Source of the DNA: Effrenium voratum
Taxonomy: Eukaryota; Sar; Dinophyceae; Suessiales; Symbiodiniaceae
NCBI GenBank assembly: GCA_963377175.1
Contig: CAUJNA010000458.1
Location: forward strand, 511,033 to 575,032
Direction: 5' to 3'
DNA: 64,000 nt
Both the position numbers and the translations under genes were made by a program. The notes below the pieces were generated by a model, which ran no database searches, had not been told where the DNA came from, and saw only the letters and a list, made by a program, of their open reading frames with translations. This document shows, piece after piece, positions 1-10,460 of this stretch (position 1 is the stretch's first letter; every line of letters starts with the position of its first letter).

Positions 1-240
1 TATATATATATCATGTTTCTCGATCTATCTATCGATCTATCTATGTATTTATCTATCTACCTGTCTACATATCTGTCTATCGCTACCTGTCTATCTCTAC
101 CTGTCTATCTATCTATATCTATTGATATCGATGCATCTATCATTGCAACTATCTCCTCATTGCTCTATCTATATGTCTAGATAACTACCTACCCATCTAT
201 CTATCGATCTATCTATATATCTATCCATTTATCGACCTTG
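1..240. repeat. CTAT/CGAT tetranucleotide microsatellite
   Basis: An imperfect run of CTAT, CTGT and CGAT tetranucleotides fills the first 240 bases. It is cut by the window edge, so its true length is unknown. No coding content. Confidence 0.95.
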
Positions 241-480
241 CGAAAGTGCTGCGCTTGCCGGGCCATCTGTACCTGAACTTGCGCAATTGGTGCGCGCCTG
301 CCACACAATCTGTACTTGACTCGAAAGTGCTGCGCATGCCAAGCAAACTGTACTTGACCTTGCGCAAGCGCTGCGCCTGCTACAAACTATGTAGCCACGA
401 AATCTGTACAAAACCCTGCGCCTGCCACGCCATCTGTACCTCACCTTGCGCAAGTGCTGCGCCTGCCATGCAGTTGCAAC
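234..480. repeat. Minisatellite, ~40-bp period, about six copies
   Basis: Degenerate copies of a unit of the form CTTGCGCAAGTGCTGCGCCTGC followed by CCATCTGTACCT begin near 234, 275, 319, 357, 412 and 442. Each unit holds the small palindrome TTGCGCAA. Open frames across the array on both strands are by-products of the repeat and have Cys/Ala-rich, low-complexity translations. No gene is called. Confidence 0.8.
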
Positions 481-599
481 CTTGCGAAGCCTTCGTGTTG
501 CCATGCCATGCGCCGAACCTGCGCCGAACCTGCGCCGCGTACGCGCCGAGACTGTGCCAGACAGGCATCGAGAGGCGGTTGACATCGACGCAGACTCGC

Positions 600-2459
600 A
601 GATTAACTCCCGATGTTTATTTCCCCGCCACGCGCCCACGCATGGTTTCTCACACGCATTCATCCTTTCTTCATCTTATCTGCGCAGTGCTCAAAGGGAC
701 CTTTCACTTATGGTCAAAAGAAGTTTAATGCCATGGCAGCTAGTTTCCCCTTGCGTTCCCCCACTGAAAATGGTCAAGCACCGCAACAAGGTTCCTAACA
801 TCCCCACATAAACCTGTACCAGAGGCATTTTCACAACCCCTGCTGCAGTTTTGGGATTCTCAATCAGAAGGGGACCGTTACCTGAGGGAATGTGTACTGT
901 TCATGGCCTCCTTGGGCTGGCCTCCGCACGCTGTCACTGGCTTTTTGTGCCTCGGCCACAGTGCTTAGAGCGAGCTGATTCTGCGAGCCTTCAAAGCTTA
1001 GATTGCTCTTCCTATGGACAATTTGTGCTACCAGGGAATCAGAGTGAGCATTACATTTTATCCGATTAACGCATTTTGCTTCCACCCAACGCCTTTACTC
1101 GGGCAGGGATGGTCATCAACCTTTTCAAGGGAAAATCACAATGTAAACGTTTCCATGACCATAGGTGAACCTGCCACGCACTACTTGGCTCAGGGACACT
1201 AGAATCCCAATCTTATCTCGCCTTGTTTGGCCGTATGTTGCATCAAATTGAGTCTGTCATATAGCCCTCAGAGAATCGTACCCCTCGATCATTGACTGCG
1301 TCTCAGTGCACGTGGGGCCAAACCCATCCAAGGCCGGTGAGCTGGAACGAGGCCCAGCATGGCGATTCAGCCAAGAAGCTTCCAAACTAATTATCTGATT
1401 TTGCTAACAGATGAAAACTAGGGGGATTCTTGCCCAGATAGGCTCTGGAGTGGTTGGAGTGGCTCTGGGTCAGCGTTCCAGATAGGGTTCTGGGGTGGCT
1501 GTTGGGGATACCACCAGGGCTTATTTTCCTGCGGGTAGTGGTTTAAGAGGAGGTTGTTCAATGAATGGTGGTTTCAACTGGATTCAACAAGGGGTTGGCC
1601 TTCAAAAACCATCCCTAAAAGATTCAGCGCGTTTGGTTGATTGGTTGAGGGCGAAGGACGTTGAATGCTAAAGTCTGTCCTGGACCAGGGCTGGTTTCTT
1701 TACAACATGCCTTGTGGTCTTCGTCCAATTGCCAACAGTTCCTCATGTTGTTGGCAAGGATAGATACGTTGGTAAAGTTGTGCCGGGGTTGAACTGCACA
1801 TGCTTTGGCGGACTGCTGTGCTGGTGCTGGGCTTGGTTAAATGTTGTTTTAACATACCGATGCAGCTGTGAGGGGAGGACGATCCTCTTTTCCTCCAGTG
1901 ATAGACTCCACATGCAATACTTAGACTGAGAACCCGACGTGGTACGAGTGGGATTATTCCTTCACACAATCGCGCTAATGCTGTTTAGGGATGCCGCTCC
2001 CTCCTCAGCCACTGGGCGCCACGAGAGGGCCACAGGATCAAACTGGATGGCAATCTGCGGTCAGCTTTCGCAGATTCGAGGACCAACGTTTATGTGCAAA
2101 AGCTGGCATGAATCTAAGGAAGCAGCCATAGGATTTGCTATGGGAAATTCGTCAGAGGCTGTTTTGGTGGTTGTGTGGCTAAGTAACGGTAGAGTTTGTT
2201 TCAGACACTTCTGATTCAAGCCAGCTTAAGGGCTCCCCCAAATTTGAGAAGCAGAGGCTTAACGAAACACATGTAGCTTAAGCCGCAGTGCATTGGCTGG
2301 GCTCTTGGGCTCGCGTCTTTCTTGCGGTGTGCGAGTTCTGTTTCCGAGCTGTATTGCATCGGGGTAAGCTAAAGGGGCTGAACAAGAGGATCAGACCTAA
2401 GAAAGTGTGGCGCTGTGCCTCTAAGAGTGGCAGGGGGTTGAAGTGTGGTTTTGGGAGCT
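600..2459. other. Gene-poor stretch
   Basis: Only short open frames of up to about 120 codons occur, with no recognisable domain. 1430-1510 has a duplicated GGCTCTGG/GGTTCTGG segment. Nothing else is supported. Confidence 0.6.
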
Positions 2460-2610
2460 GTGAAGTTTCCTCCAGAAACCTTCGTGGATAAACCACCTTT
2501 GTGCATAGGGGTGGGCCTCGAGATCAAAACAGCTGCGCCCCTCATTTCGTTCGCACTTGTCGGTGCGGTGGCATGGTCTGGAAACCTCGTGCGTTCTGGA
2601 CTTCTTGAAG
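2460..2610 (+). repeat. Left terminal repeat (5' LTR) of element 1
   Basis: Bases 2460-2503 match 9201-9244 with a few substitutions. Bases 2553-2610 match 9323-9380 exactly by eye (58 bp). The 49 bases between the two blocks do not match the 78 bases in the same place in the right copy. The first block forms two small hairpins: GTTTC-ctcca-GAAAC and GTGG-ataaa-CCAC. The repeat does not have the usual TG...CA ends. Confidence 0.8.
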
Positions 2611-2611
2611 T

Positions 2612-2625
2612 TGGTAGCGGAGCCC
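2612..2625 (+). other. Primer-binding site, Met-tRNA type
   Basis: TGGTAGCGGAGCCC begins one base after the left terminal repeat. It resembles the TGGTA-start complement of eukaryotic initiator Met-tRNA 3' ends used by many copia elements. The position is exactly where minus-strand priming would start, which supports the LTR boundary at 2610. Confidence 0.6.
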
Positions 2626-2689
2626 GAGATTCGGGCGATCGCGAAGATTCTAAAGCCGCTCCAGGCCCTGGAACTCAACCTGAACCAGA

Positions 2690-3844
2690 ATGCCGGAGGC
2701 GGAAGGATCAGGTGGTGGAAAAGGTTCATCATCGGAGGTGAACACTGGACGGGCCGACAACTACGTGCCAATCTTCAATGGCAAGCAGCGCGACTACCGC
2801 GAATTCAGGAAGAGATGTGAAATCTACAAGAGAAAGATGGAGCTGGCTGGCAGAGGCCGTGAGACTTCATACAACATCATCACGATGCTGCAGGGAAAGG
2901 CTTGGGACCTTGTGGAGGACCTGGACATCACGTCCCTAGGTGAGGCTGATGGCTATGACAAGATGTTCGCTCGCCTGGACAGCGGATTCAAGTACGACCC
3001 CATGACGGAGCTGCCAGACGACTTTGAGAACTTCTTTGTCAAGCTCCAGCGGAGGCCAGAGCAGACCTTGCAGGAGTATTCGGCCGACTTCGCCAGAGCC
3101 CATCGGAAGCTGAGGTCATCACACAAAGTGGAGCTGCCGGAGAAGGTGCTGGCCTGGTGGTTCATCAGAAAGAGTGGCATCACGCGGGAACAACGTCAGA
3201 TGGTGCTCACAACCATGGGCACCGAGAAGATGACCGTGGAGGCCGCCCAGGAAGCCATGTTCTTCATCGTCGGCCAGGACTCCAAGTCAGAGAATTCGGG
3301 AGGATGGCACCGAGGACCCAGGAAGGAGATCTTCTACGCTGGAGAAAGCTGGGGTCCGGAAGAACCTGAGGATGAAGACTTCCCGAGCAACTACTTGGAT
3401 GTGCACTTCCTGAGCGAGGACGAGGGCTGGTTGGACTTCGACCAGGACTATTACGACCAACCTGCCGAGGACTACGGTGAGGCGGTGGAGGTCTACGACG
3501 TTGACGAGTATGACGATGTGTATTCGGCCTACGTTGATGCGAAGAACAAGATGAATCAGATGAGAACGGCCAGAGGCTTCTTCCCCGTGGTCGCGATGAT
3601 TGGCGGCGGCGGTGGCAGCTATGGCAAGAAGGATGGCTGCAAGGGTAGTGGAAAGAAGTTCAAGGGCAGACCCAAAGGACCAGGACCAGGAGGAGGAAAG
3701 GGCAAGCAGATGCCGAAGCCAGGACCGAGCTCACCTTCTGGAAAGGCCCGTGGACGTGCTGCTCTTGGGAAACAACTATGCCTTCGATGTGGCCAACCTG
3801 GACACTGGGCACGGAACTCTCCTCAGAGTGGCAACGGAGAGTGA
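2690..3844 (+). CDS. Gag-like nucleocapsid protein of element 1
   Basis: This 384-residue frame has a gag-type helical region (about residues 25-190, from NYVPIFNGKQRDYREF). An acidic Tyr/Asp-rich stretch (about 220-290) and a basic Gly/Lys/Pro-rich region follow. A C-terminal zinc knuckle reads CLRCGQPGHWARNS, where the fourth ligand of the CCHC pattern is Ser instead of Cys, so zinc binding is probably impaired. The start at 2690 is the first Met in frame after the terminal repeat and primer site. The frame ends at a TGA just after the knuckle, and protease-like sequence continues in another frame, so either a frameshift mutation or programmed shifting separated Gag from Pol. The role would be RNA packaging into virus-like particles in the cytoplasm. 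Confidence 0.75.
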   Translation: MPEAEGSGGGKGSSSEVNTGRADNYVPIFNGKQRDYREFRKRCEIYKRKMELAGRGRETSYNIITMLQGKAWDLVEDLDITSLGEADGYDKMFARLDSGFKYDPMTELPDDFENFFVKLQRRPEQTLQEYSADFARAHRKLRSSHKVELPEKVLAWWFIRKSGITREQRQMVLTTMGTEKMTVEAAQEAMFFIVGQDSKSENSGGWHRGPRKEIFYAGESWGPEEPEDEDFPSNYLDVHFLSEDEGWLDFDQDYYDQPAEDYGEAVEVYDVDEYDDVYSAYVDAKNKMNQMRTARGFFPVVAMIGGGGGSYGKKDGCKGSGKKFKGRPKGPGPGGGKGKQMPKPGPSSPSGKARGRAALGKQLCLRCGQPGHWARNSPQSGNGE

Positions 3845-3845
3845 C

Positions 3846-4562
3846 GATGCCGAGGACATCAACATGGTCGAGAACGTGGATGCTCAGGTATACAGCTTGG
3901 ATGATGGAGATTCTGAAGGCGAAGACAGTGCGGTGCAAGATGGCGGTGCAGGTGCTCTCCTCGGATCAAGGCACCAGGTGAAGAAGTACATCAAGTACCT
4001 GGTGGAGAAGGGTGTTGACATGGCGGAGGTGGAGGTGTATCCATGCACCAAAGGCTTTCGCTATGGCAATAGCCAGTTGGAGGAGACCAAGACCTGCGTG
4101 GTGGTGCCGACCTACATGGGTGGGAAGAAACGCAAGATGCTGGTCTACGTCATTGGTGGAACAGCCCCCACCCTGGTTGGACGACCCGTGCTAGAGAAGA
4201 TGGTCGCGGTGGACTACGGCAAGAACATGATGAGATGGCCGGATCGTGAATGGCATGCGATAAAAGTGGGACCGAAAGGTGAACACTCGCTGCATCTTGC
4301 AGAGGACATCAAGGAACTGAAGGACGCGGAAGTGGCGGAATACCTCATCCCCGAAGGCGCCGAAGGTCATGTGGACTTCAAGAGCAACCTTGGAGTGCAG
4401 GCGCTACTGGTGGTTGAGGAGGACAACCTGGAAGAGTCTTACGCGGTTGAGCCTGGGACCGTTCCAATGGACATGGACGACGTCGTGGATGAAAGGAGCC
4501 GAGCCAACAGAATGCTGTTGGGCTTGATGCCGGTGGCTTGGAGTCATCGAAGACCCCCGTGA
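3846..4562 (+). pseudogene. Retropepsin-like protease remnant of element 1
   Basis: The frame following gag holds the second half of a retropepsin fold. A strand segment GFRYGNSQLEETKT is followed by VVVPTYMGGKKRKMLVYVI and the flap-distal signature TLVGRPVLEKM, as in copia proteases (the IGRPLLE-type motif). The expected catalytic D-[ST]-G triad upstream is not present in this frame. The stretch before it (VKKYIKYLVEKGVDMAEVEVYPC) seems to follow directly on an acidic linker, so the N-terminal half looks deleted. The frame stops at 4560 just as the next domain begins in another frame. It is inferred to be inactive. Confidence 0.6.
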
Positions 4563-5330
4563 CCGAGAAGGCAACGAACGCGGAATCCAAGAAGGTGAAG
4601 TTCGTTGGGGTATGCATGGACGAGAATTCATTATTGAAGACGAGGAAGCTAACTACGCCTATGCTTCGGAAGATGATCAGAGAAGCCGAGGAGGTTGTGT
4701 CCAGCAGGAACAAGATATTGCGGATGGCAAGGACATGCGAGAAAGGCAAGCCAATCCGTAGGATCTGGGAGCTCTTCGTTGGCGAAGGCCGCACCAGCAA
4801 GTTCCTCGACAAGATGAGCGGTGTGGAATCGAGGGTTTTCTCGATTCAGAATGGTTGGAACTTCGAGGACAAGGGCTGCCAGAAGAAGTTCATGGAGCTG
4901 GTGAAGCGGGAAGAACCAGACAAGATCCTGATGGCACCGATGTGTCGATTGTGGTCGCCCATGCAAGAGCTATATGCCTGCCGTGCTGAATGGGAGAACC
5001 AGCAGTTGGTCAAGAATCGCACCCAGAACCATGACAATGTGCTGATGTTTGTGAGAGAGGTCTACCTGGAGCAGTACCAGAATGCCTGAGAAGCAGCGCT
5101 GGAACATCCCTGGTTGAGCAGAGCATGGAAGACGAAAGCGTGGCGTGACCTGCCAGGACACATGGCCTACGTGGACCAATGCATGTATGGTCTAAAGACG
5201 CCAGATGAGTGGGGTGTGATGGTTCCCTCCAAGAAGCCGACCTGTTTTTGGACGACCAAGAAGTCTTTGGCAGACGGACTTGCGAAATGGTGCAGTGGTG
5301 ATCATCAGCACCAACCACTTGAAGGACATA
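4538..5330 (+). pseudogene. Cytosine-methyltransferase-like domain of element 1 (in-frame stop)
   Basis: Between protease and integrase lies a domain not found in standard copia elements. It reads WELFVGEGRTS (SAM-binding motif I position), PDKILMAPMCRLWS (motif IV position, with Cys followed by Arg and Ser), then ALEHPWLSRAW (Glu at the motif VI position), and VDQCMYGLK followed by KKPTCFWTT. A TGA at 5087-5089 splits it, but the same frame continues directly to EAALEHP, so this is one domain with one nonsense change. The same order of motifs occurs at 33168-33950 and at 59165-59806 (-). Whether it ever methylated DNA is unknown. The match rests on motif order, not on a computed alignment. 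Confidence 0.6.
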
Positions 5331-7211
5331 CCCCTGGCTATGGATCAAGGACAAAGATGGCGGAGAACTACCCCCGGATGCTTGCGAAAAGGCTGGCAGA
5401 CCTGATGGCTGTTGCCCCGGTGGTAGATGACGTGATGGCTGGAGAGGATGCTGAAGAGCTCAAGGACGAGAAAGATGTGATCAAAGCCGATGATGAGCAG
5501 GCAGATGCTCAGAAGAGAGAGGATGAGTCGATCAAGAAGAATCGACAGCTGCGAGCAGAAGTTGGACCGCAAGCCTTCAACTACGTGAAGCGGCTACACA
5601 AGAACCTTGGTCATCCTGCCCCCGATGTGCTTTGTCAAATGCTCAACGAGGTGCAGGCGACCGACACGGTGCTGAAGGCGGCGAAGAACTACCTCTGTCC
5701 AAGCTGTGTGGCTCGGACCAAGCCTGGTGGAGTGCCTCCCGCATTTGGACTGACGGCCAAAGAGTTCAACGATCGTATCGTGGTGGACTCAGCGTGGATC
5801 AACACCGACACGGGCCGGAAATGTGTGCTGACCATTCTGGATCACGCATCTTGAAGGCCGAGCGTGCGGAGGAGCTCATTAAGGGCATCGAGCGGGCTTG
5901 GATCAAACAGTTCGGAGTTCCTCGCTTCCTGAGGACTGATGAGGCGAAGGGCTGGGCTAGTCGGATGCTTCGGGACTGGGCCAGCGACAAGAACATTGCC
6001 CTGGAGATTGCGCCGGCGGAGGCACACAATTGGCTCGGCGCAGTGGAGAGAAAGCACCAGGTCATTCGGAGAGCACTGGAGCTCTTCATGGAGGACGCCA
6101 ACAACAAGACGGAGAAAGGGCTGCTACAAGCCTCAATCTATGTCCCGGGCCAGGTGAACGCGATGAGCATGACGCGTGGCTTCACGCCAACTCAGTGGGT
6201 GATTGGGAGGAGTCCCAACCAAGTACAATCACTCACCGGCGACCTGTTCACCCCGACAGTTGACGCCTTGGATGCAGCTGGTGAGTTTGCCAATGTGTAG
6301 AAGAAGCGACTGGCAGCTCAAACGGCGTTTATACGCGCAGACAGCGATGCCAAGCTCAGGCGGGCCATGAACCAGAACTACCGGCAGATCAAGGACGCGG
6401 TGGTGGTTGGACAGGTGGTCTACTACTGGCGGGAGAAGGGAGCCGGAATCTTGCAGAAGCAGAAGTGGCGTGGACCGGCAAGAGTGGTGGCCATTGAGCA
6501 AGATAACAAGGATCGCGATGCCGTGATTTGGCTGGCACATGGGGCCTCTCTGCTGAGATGCGCTACGAATCAGGTGCGCCCCTGCGTTGAGGACACAGGG
6601 ATTCCTTTGATCTCAGACCCCAGCGCGGCGCTGAAGGACCTGCAGGAGTTGAGGGCGAGAAGTACCACGCAGTTCAAGGATGTTTACCATCCTGAGTTGG
6701 CGGGAGACGAAGAAGATGACATCGAGGCGCTCGACGCCGAGTATGAACCTGAAGAACCTGGAGAGCCAGGTGAGTCACCCGAGGTGGATGAGAGCATGTT
6801 GCCGGGCATCGTGGTTCCTTTGATCCGGAGCCATGCGAGAAGGGCGAGCGGGTCAGAACCGATGGGACCAGAAGACGGGCGTCAGAAAAAGGAGAGTGAC
6901 CGACCTGAACCTGAAGGCGTGAGAGAAGAGAAGCGACGCCGTGTCGCAGATCCTTCAGATGTGCCCGTACCCGAAGACATTGCCGATGATGACCTCATCA
7001 TTGATGACATCACCTTCGTCGATGGCATGGATGGCTGGGTCATGGTCGACGGTGAGTACGAGCTCTCGGATGTGTGGATGGTCCAGAACTTGCGGAAGAT
7101 GGAGGCATCAGAGAAAACGATGACAGCTGATGAGAAGACCCTCATGATGCAGGCTAAGATGGAGGAGCTCGAGAACTACTTCCGCAACAAAAGGTCTGGA
7201 ACTTTGCGGAG
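5331..7211 (+). pseudogene. Integrase region of element 1 (broken)
   Basis: The zinc-binding HHCC part reads RLHKNLGHPAPDVL, then YLCPSCVART. The core starts with RIVVDSAWINTD (first catalytic Asp) and reaches TILDHAS, then stops at 5852. The other frame resumes with LKAERAEELIKGIERAW, FLRTDEAKGW (second Asp) and NWLGAVERKHQ (catalytic Glu). About 20-25 codons expected between these parts appear lost at 5850. A TAG at 6298 interrupts the same frame before KKRLAAQTAF. The C-terminal domain continues at 6367 with VGQVVYYWREKGAG and WRGPARVVAIE, which resembles the SH3-like integrase tail. From about 6600 a long acidic Glu/Asp/Pro linker leads to RT. The function would be insertion of the cDNA into the nuclear genome, but this copy cannot make an intact enzyme. 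Confidence 0.75.
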
Positions 7212-9179
7212 GTGAACCCGGGCGATGAGTCGCGGATTGTGTCAACACGATGGGTGCTGACATGGAAGGTCACGGAGAATGGTCCGAAGGCAAAGGCACG
7301 GCTTGTGTTGCGCGGATACCAGGACCCGGACCTGATTGGGCTGGAGAAATCAGCGCCAACGGCAGGGCGACTTGAAAAGGTCTTCCTCATGCTCTTTGTG
7401 CAGAACCTGGACTGGCTGATGTTCGTTGGGGACGTTCGAGCAGCTTTTCTGTCTGGAGCAAGCTTCGACCGGAAGATCCTCGCCAAGCTACCCGCGGACT
7501 GTAGTGCTCTACTTGGAGTACGTGGACAAGCCTACATGCGGCTGCTGAAAAGCGCATATGGCCTCGCGGATGCGCCATTGCTGTGGTATCGGGAGGCAAA
7601 ATCCAGAGTGGAGAAGATTGGCTTCAGGTGCCACAGACTGGACAAATGTTGCTTCATGCACTACGGCAAGGCCGACTACGCACTGAAGGTCATCCTCATC
7701 ATGCACGTCGATGATGTGATGTGCGCCCAAGCTCGTGAATCGGAAGCAGATGCTGTGGTCGAGGAAGCGCGCAAGAACTTTGACTTTGGCAAGTGGAAGA
7801 AATTGTCGGAGAAGAACCCCATCACATACTGCGGATGCCAGATCAGCATTCAACACGGTGAGATCAACCTGGATGCGGAGGAGTACCTCAAACAGGTCAA
7901 GCCGATCACTGTGGATAAGAACGGAACCGGTGACATGACGGACCGGGAAGTTTCGAAGTGCCGCGGTTTGCTTGGAGCACTTCAATGGCCAGCAGGACAG
8001 GTGTCCCCACATCTTTGTGCTACCACGGGCATCCTGGCGGGTGAGGTCGCAGCAAGGGCAAGGACCGCAATTACGGAGCTCAACAAGGGGCTGAGGTTTG
8101 CCAAGGCGACAGCTGGGGTGCATCTGAAGTTCCCAAGCATGGTGAAGAACCTGGACGAGCTGTGCTTTGTGGCGTTTTCCGACGCGGCTTTTGGCATTCG
8201 TCGGGACTTTAGCTCGCAAGGTGGCTACATCCTGGTGGCGGCAAACAAGAAGTTGCTGGAGGGTGAGTGCATGCGGTACACAACCCTGGCTTGGAGGTCA
8301 TTCAAGCTGGATAGGGTGTGCCGGAGTTCGCTTTCCGCAGAAAGCCAAGCATGTGCGACGGCGACGGACGAGCTGATGATCACCAAGCTCTTCTACTCCC
8401 TCATGCTTGATCCTGACCAAGATCTGAGATCTGGCGAGACGGTGAAGAAGGCGGGTCAGAGTGCGGTGGTGATTGATGCTCGGGCGTTAGACGACGCGAC
8501 CAAGCGGGACACGATCAAGAACGCTGTGGACAAGCGGGCTGCTGTGGAAATCCTGTGCATTGAGTTCACCGGCAGCGAGATCAGGTGGGTGAGCTCAGAG
8601 AGACAGCTGGCGGATGGGCTGACAAAGCTGTCAGCAAAGCAGTCACTGGCCGATGCGCTGGGCGGTGGCTACATTCAACTGGTCTTTGACGAGACCTTCA
8701 CAGCGGCGAAGAAGAAGACCCACAAGGAGCGGAGTCAGCAAAGCCAGGTGGTGCGCGGAAGCGCCGTGGCGAACTATGTGAAGGCCATGATCATGGCCAA
8801 TGCGGCAGAGTGTGCAGAAGGAAAGTCAGCGGAGGACGATGATGACTTCGACTGGCTCATCATCTACGGTGGCATCATGGTAGTGGTTGTGATGAGTGTG
8901 CTTATCACCATTTTGGTGATGAAGCTCATCAAGGCAGAGAAGAAGAGCATGCGAGACATGGAGACGCAGACCGAACGGTGGGAGCTTGAGAATGTGAAGA
9001 GTGAGAATGCCTTCCTGAGAGGAAGATGCCAGACCCTGGAAAGGCAGGGAGTCGTCACTCGGGCACCTCGCCAAATCGTGATCACGCCGACCGGAGAGAA
9101 ATTCCATCGGTCAGGATGCGGGCATGTAAAGCAGCGAAGCCGAATCCTGGACGCGTGCAGAGACTGCATTGGCGGCTAG
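7212..9179 (+). CDS. Reverse transcriptase-RNase H with membrane-anchored C-terminal tail (element 1)
   Basis: A 655-codon open frame holds the copia RT: STRWVLTWKVTENG, KARLVLRGYQDP, then motif A VGDVRAAFLSGA, the YGLADAPLLWY block, and motif C HVDDV. RNase H follows, with FVAFSDAAFG, SSLSAESQACAT and VVIDARALDD carrying the acidic residues. The N-terminal WNFAEV lies upstream of 7212 in the same frame, so the Met at 7212 is internal to a polyprotein that was joined by a shift near 7205. After RNase H is an unusual tail. It has an acidic stretch, a strongly hydrophobic segment at about residues 548-573 (8853-8930) that should span a membrane, then a charged heptad-like helix. It ends with GEKFHRSGCGH and LDACRDC, a possible Cys/His metal site. 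The catalytic residues look intact. Confidence 0.85.
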   Translation: MNPGDESRIVSTRWVLTWKVTENGPKAKARLVLRGYQDPDLIGLEKSAPTAGRLEKVFLMLFVQNLDWLMFVGDVRAAFLSGASFDRKILAKLPADCSALLGVRGQAYMRLLKSAYGLADAPLLWYREAKSRVEKIGFRCHRLDKCCFMHYGKADYALKVILIMHVDDVMCAQARESEADAVVEEARKNFDFGKWKKLSEKNPITYCGCQISIQHGEINLDAEEYLKQVKPITVDKNGTGDMTDREVSKCRGLLGALQWPAGQVSPHLCATTGILAGEVAARARTAITELNKGLRFAKATAGVHLKFPSMVKNLDELCFVAFSDAAFGIRRDFSSQGGYILVAANKKLLEGECMRYTTLAWRSFKLDRVCRSSLSAESQACATATDELMITKLFYSLMLDPDQDLRSGETVKKAGQSAVVIDARALDDATKRDTIKNAVDKRAAVEILCIEFTGSEIRWVSSERQLADGLTKLSAKQSLADALGGGYIQLVFDETFTAAKKKTHKERSQQSQVVRGSAVANYVKAMIMANAAECAEGKSAEDDDDFDWLIIYGGIMVVVVMSVLITILVMKLIKAEKKSMRDMETQTERWELENVKSENAFLRGRCQTLERQGVVTRAPRQIVITPTGEKFHRSGCGHVKQRSRILDACRDCIGG

Positions 9180-9200
9180 GTTTTCTACCTTTTTGGGCGT

Positions 9201-9380
9201 GTGAATTTTCCTCCAGAAACCTTTGTGGATAAACCACCCTTGTGTCTCGTGAGCGAACGCCTCGGCGAGAAGCCAGTGAACCAGAACCAGCACCACCATC
9301 TGAAGTCAGTGGAGAAGCAGGTGCACTTGTCGGTGCGGTGGCATGGTCTGGAAACCTCGTGCGTTCTGGACTTCTTGAAG
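9201..9380 (+). repeat. Right terminal repeat (3' LTR) of element 1
   Basis: This is the counterpart of 2460-2610, sharing the first 44 and last 58 bases. The middle (9245-9322) is a different, longer sequence. No clear polypurine tract precedes it; the bases just upstream are TTTTTGGGCGT. A frame shared by both terminal repeats would encode LVGAVAWSGNLVRSGLLE, but no function is assigned. Confidence 0.8.
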
Positions 9381-10460
9381 GGAGCCATTGTTGTTTGACT
9401 GACTCACGCCACTACCCCCAAGCAATGATACGTGATATTTGTTTGCTGAGCACTTTCCGCTGGGAACTGTTGTATTTGATTCAAGGTGCCTTGGTGGGGG
9501 GTAGTTTCAAAGGGAAGGCACAGGACACATTGCATTCGTGTCTGTTTCTCGGGTCACCTTTGAATTTATGTCAAATAAAGTTCAGTGAGTATGGGAGATA
9601 AGTGGAACAAAGCGGGAAGCATTACTATTTTTTGAAATGCAACATGTCGATTCGTTGTGTCTAACCTTAGTTTTTCAAACATAATGTTAACCTCGGATTA
9701 ATCCGGAGCGCTAATGTTGACCCAGATGAAGAACCCTCTGGTTGATTTTGATCGAGGGGTAGCCCCTCGTGGGGATTCATCACGGGGAACACCCCCCTAT
9801 GATTGGTTCATCCGGTGTCAACACGAATCCACAAATGGCTCCCCTGGGCAAATTCGACTCGGGATTCCTGGATCCGGATTCGCCAGGCCGACCCCTGGCT
9901 TTCGCACAGCTTGCCCTGGGTGCGCTTATGGGGGGCTGGAATTTTCGAATGTGATGCTTGAACAACACGGTTTACTGTTTACCAGAAGGAAACGGAAAGA
10001 GAGTGGGTGAGGTGCCGCTGTTTTTTGCTGTTGGACCCCCGCTTTTTAGACTCTGGTGACGTACAAGACAGTTCAGGGTGGGGTAGCCATCGTACCATGC
10101 ACCTACGGGACAAGTCCTAACTCAGGTTGTCAACCTGTTTGATCCACAGGTTGTTGAGAAAAGTGCAGCAAGGCGCGCTTGGAAGATGTTGATTCGGGAC
10201 CCCCGAGTTGGTTTAAGCTTCCGAGCAGAAGCAAAAATGCCACTGAGCCGTTTGGACGGAGTTTGATCTTGTTTGGAGATGCGACGTGGCTGGTCTGTTT
10301 GTCGAACATGCAATTCGATGTTACAATATCCCTCACCCATTTCTTGGTTCGGTCGGTCCACGAAGCGAGCGGAGTGAATGGGTGAGGTTGGACCACTTCT
10401 CTTCGTTCGTTGCAATGAAAAGAGCGAGAGAAACCTAGCGTTGGAATCTGTCTTCTATTT
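9381..10460. other. Gene-poor stretch with one inverted repeat
   Basis: No supported gene. CCTCACCCATT at 10331-10341 pairs with the reverse complement around 10376-10387 (GAATGGGTGAGG), giving a hairpin of about 11 bp. 9740-9800 contains a short GGGG/CCCC-rich inverted segment. Confidence 0.55.

Larger units (their letters stand above)
2460..9380 (+). mobile_element. Ty1/copia-like LTR retrotransposon (element 1), degenerate
   Basis: Two direct terminal repeats (2460-2610 and 9201-9380) bracket gag, a protease remnant, a methyltransferase-like domain, integrase, reverse transcriptase and RNase H. Integrase before RT defines the Ty1/copia order. A primer-binding site resembling the complement of an initiator Met-tRNA 3' end lies one base inside the left repeat. 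The coding region carries at least three frame changes (about 3840, 4550 and 7205), two in-frame stops (5087-5089 TGA, 6298-6300 TAG) and an apparent loss inside the integrase near 5850. This copy is unlikely to be autonomous. No target-site duplication was identified with confidence. Confidence 0.9.

Noticed and set aside
246..728. Cys/Ala-rich open frames on both strands
   Set aside because: They follow the ~40-bp minisatellite and have no protein-like composition.
2460..2610. Solo copies of the terminal repeat as independent promoters
   Set aside because: No promoter motif can be supported. Dinoflagellate promoters lack a reliable TATA signal to read by eye.
3780..3830. A D-T-G triplet (NLDTGHGT) that could be the protease active site of element 1
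   Set aside because: It is read from the zinc-knuckle codons of gag in a different frame. The true protease remnant begins later and lacks the triad.
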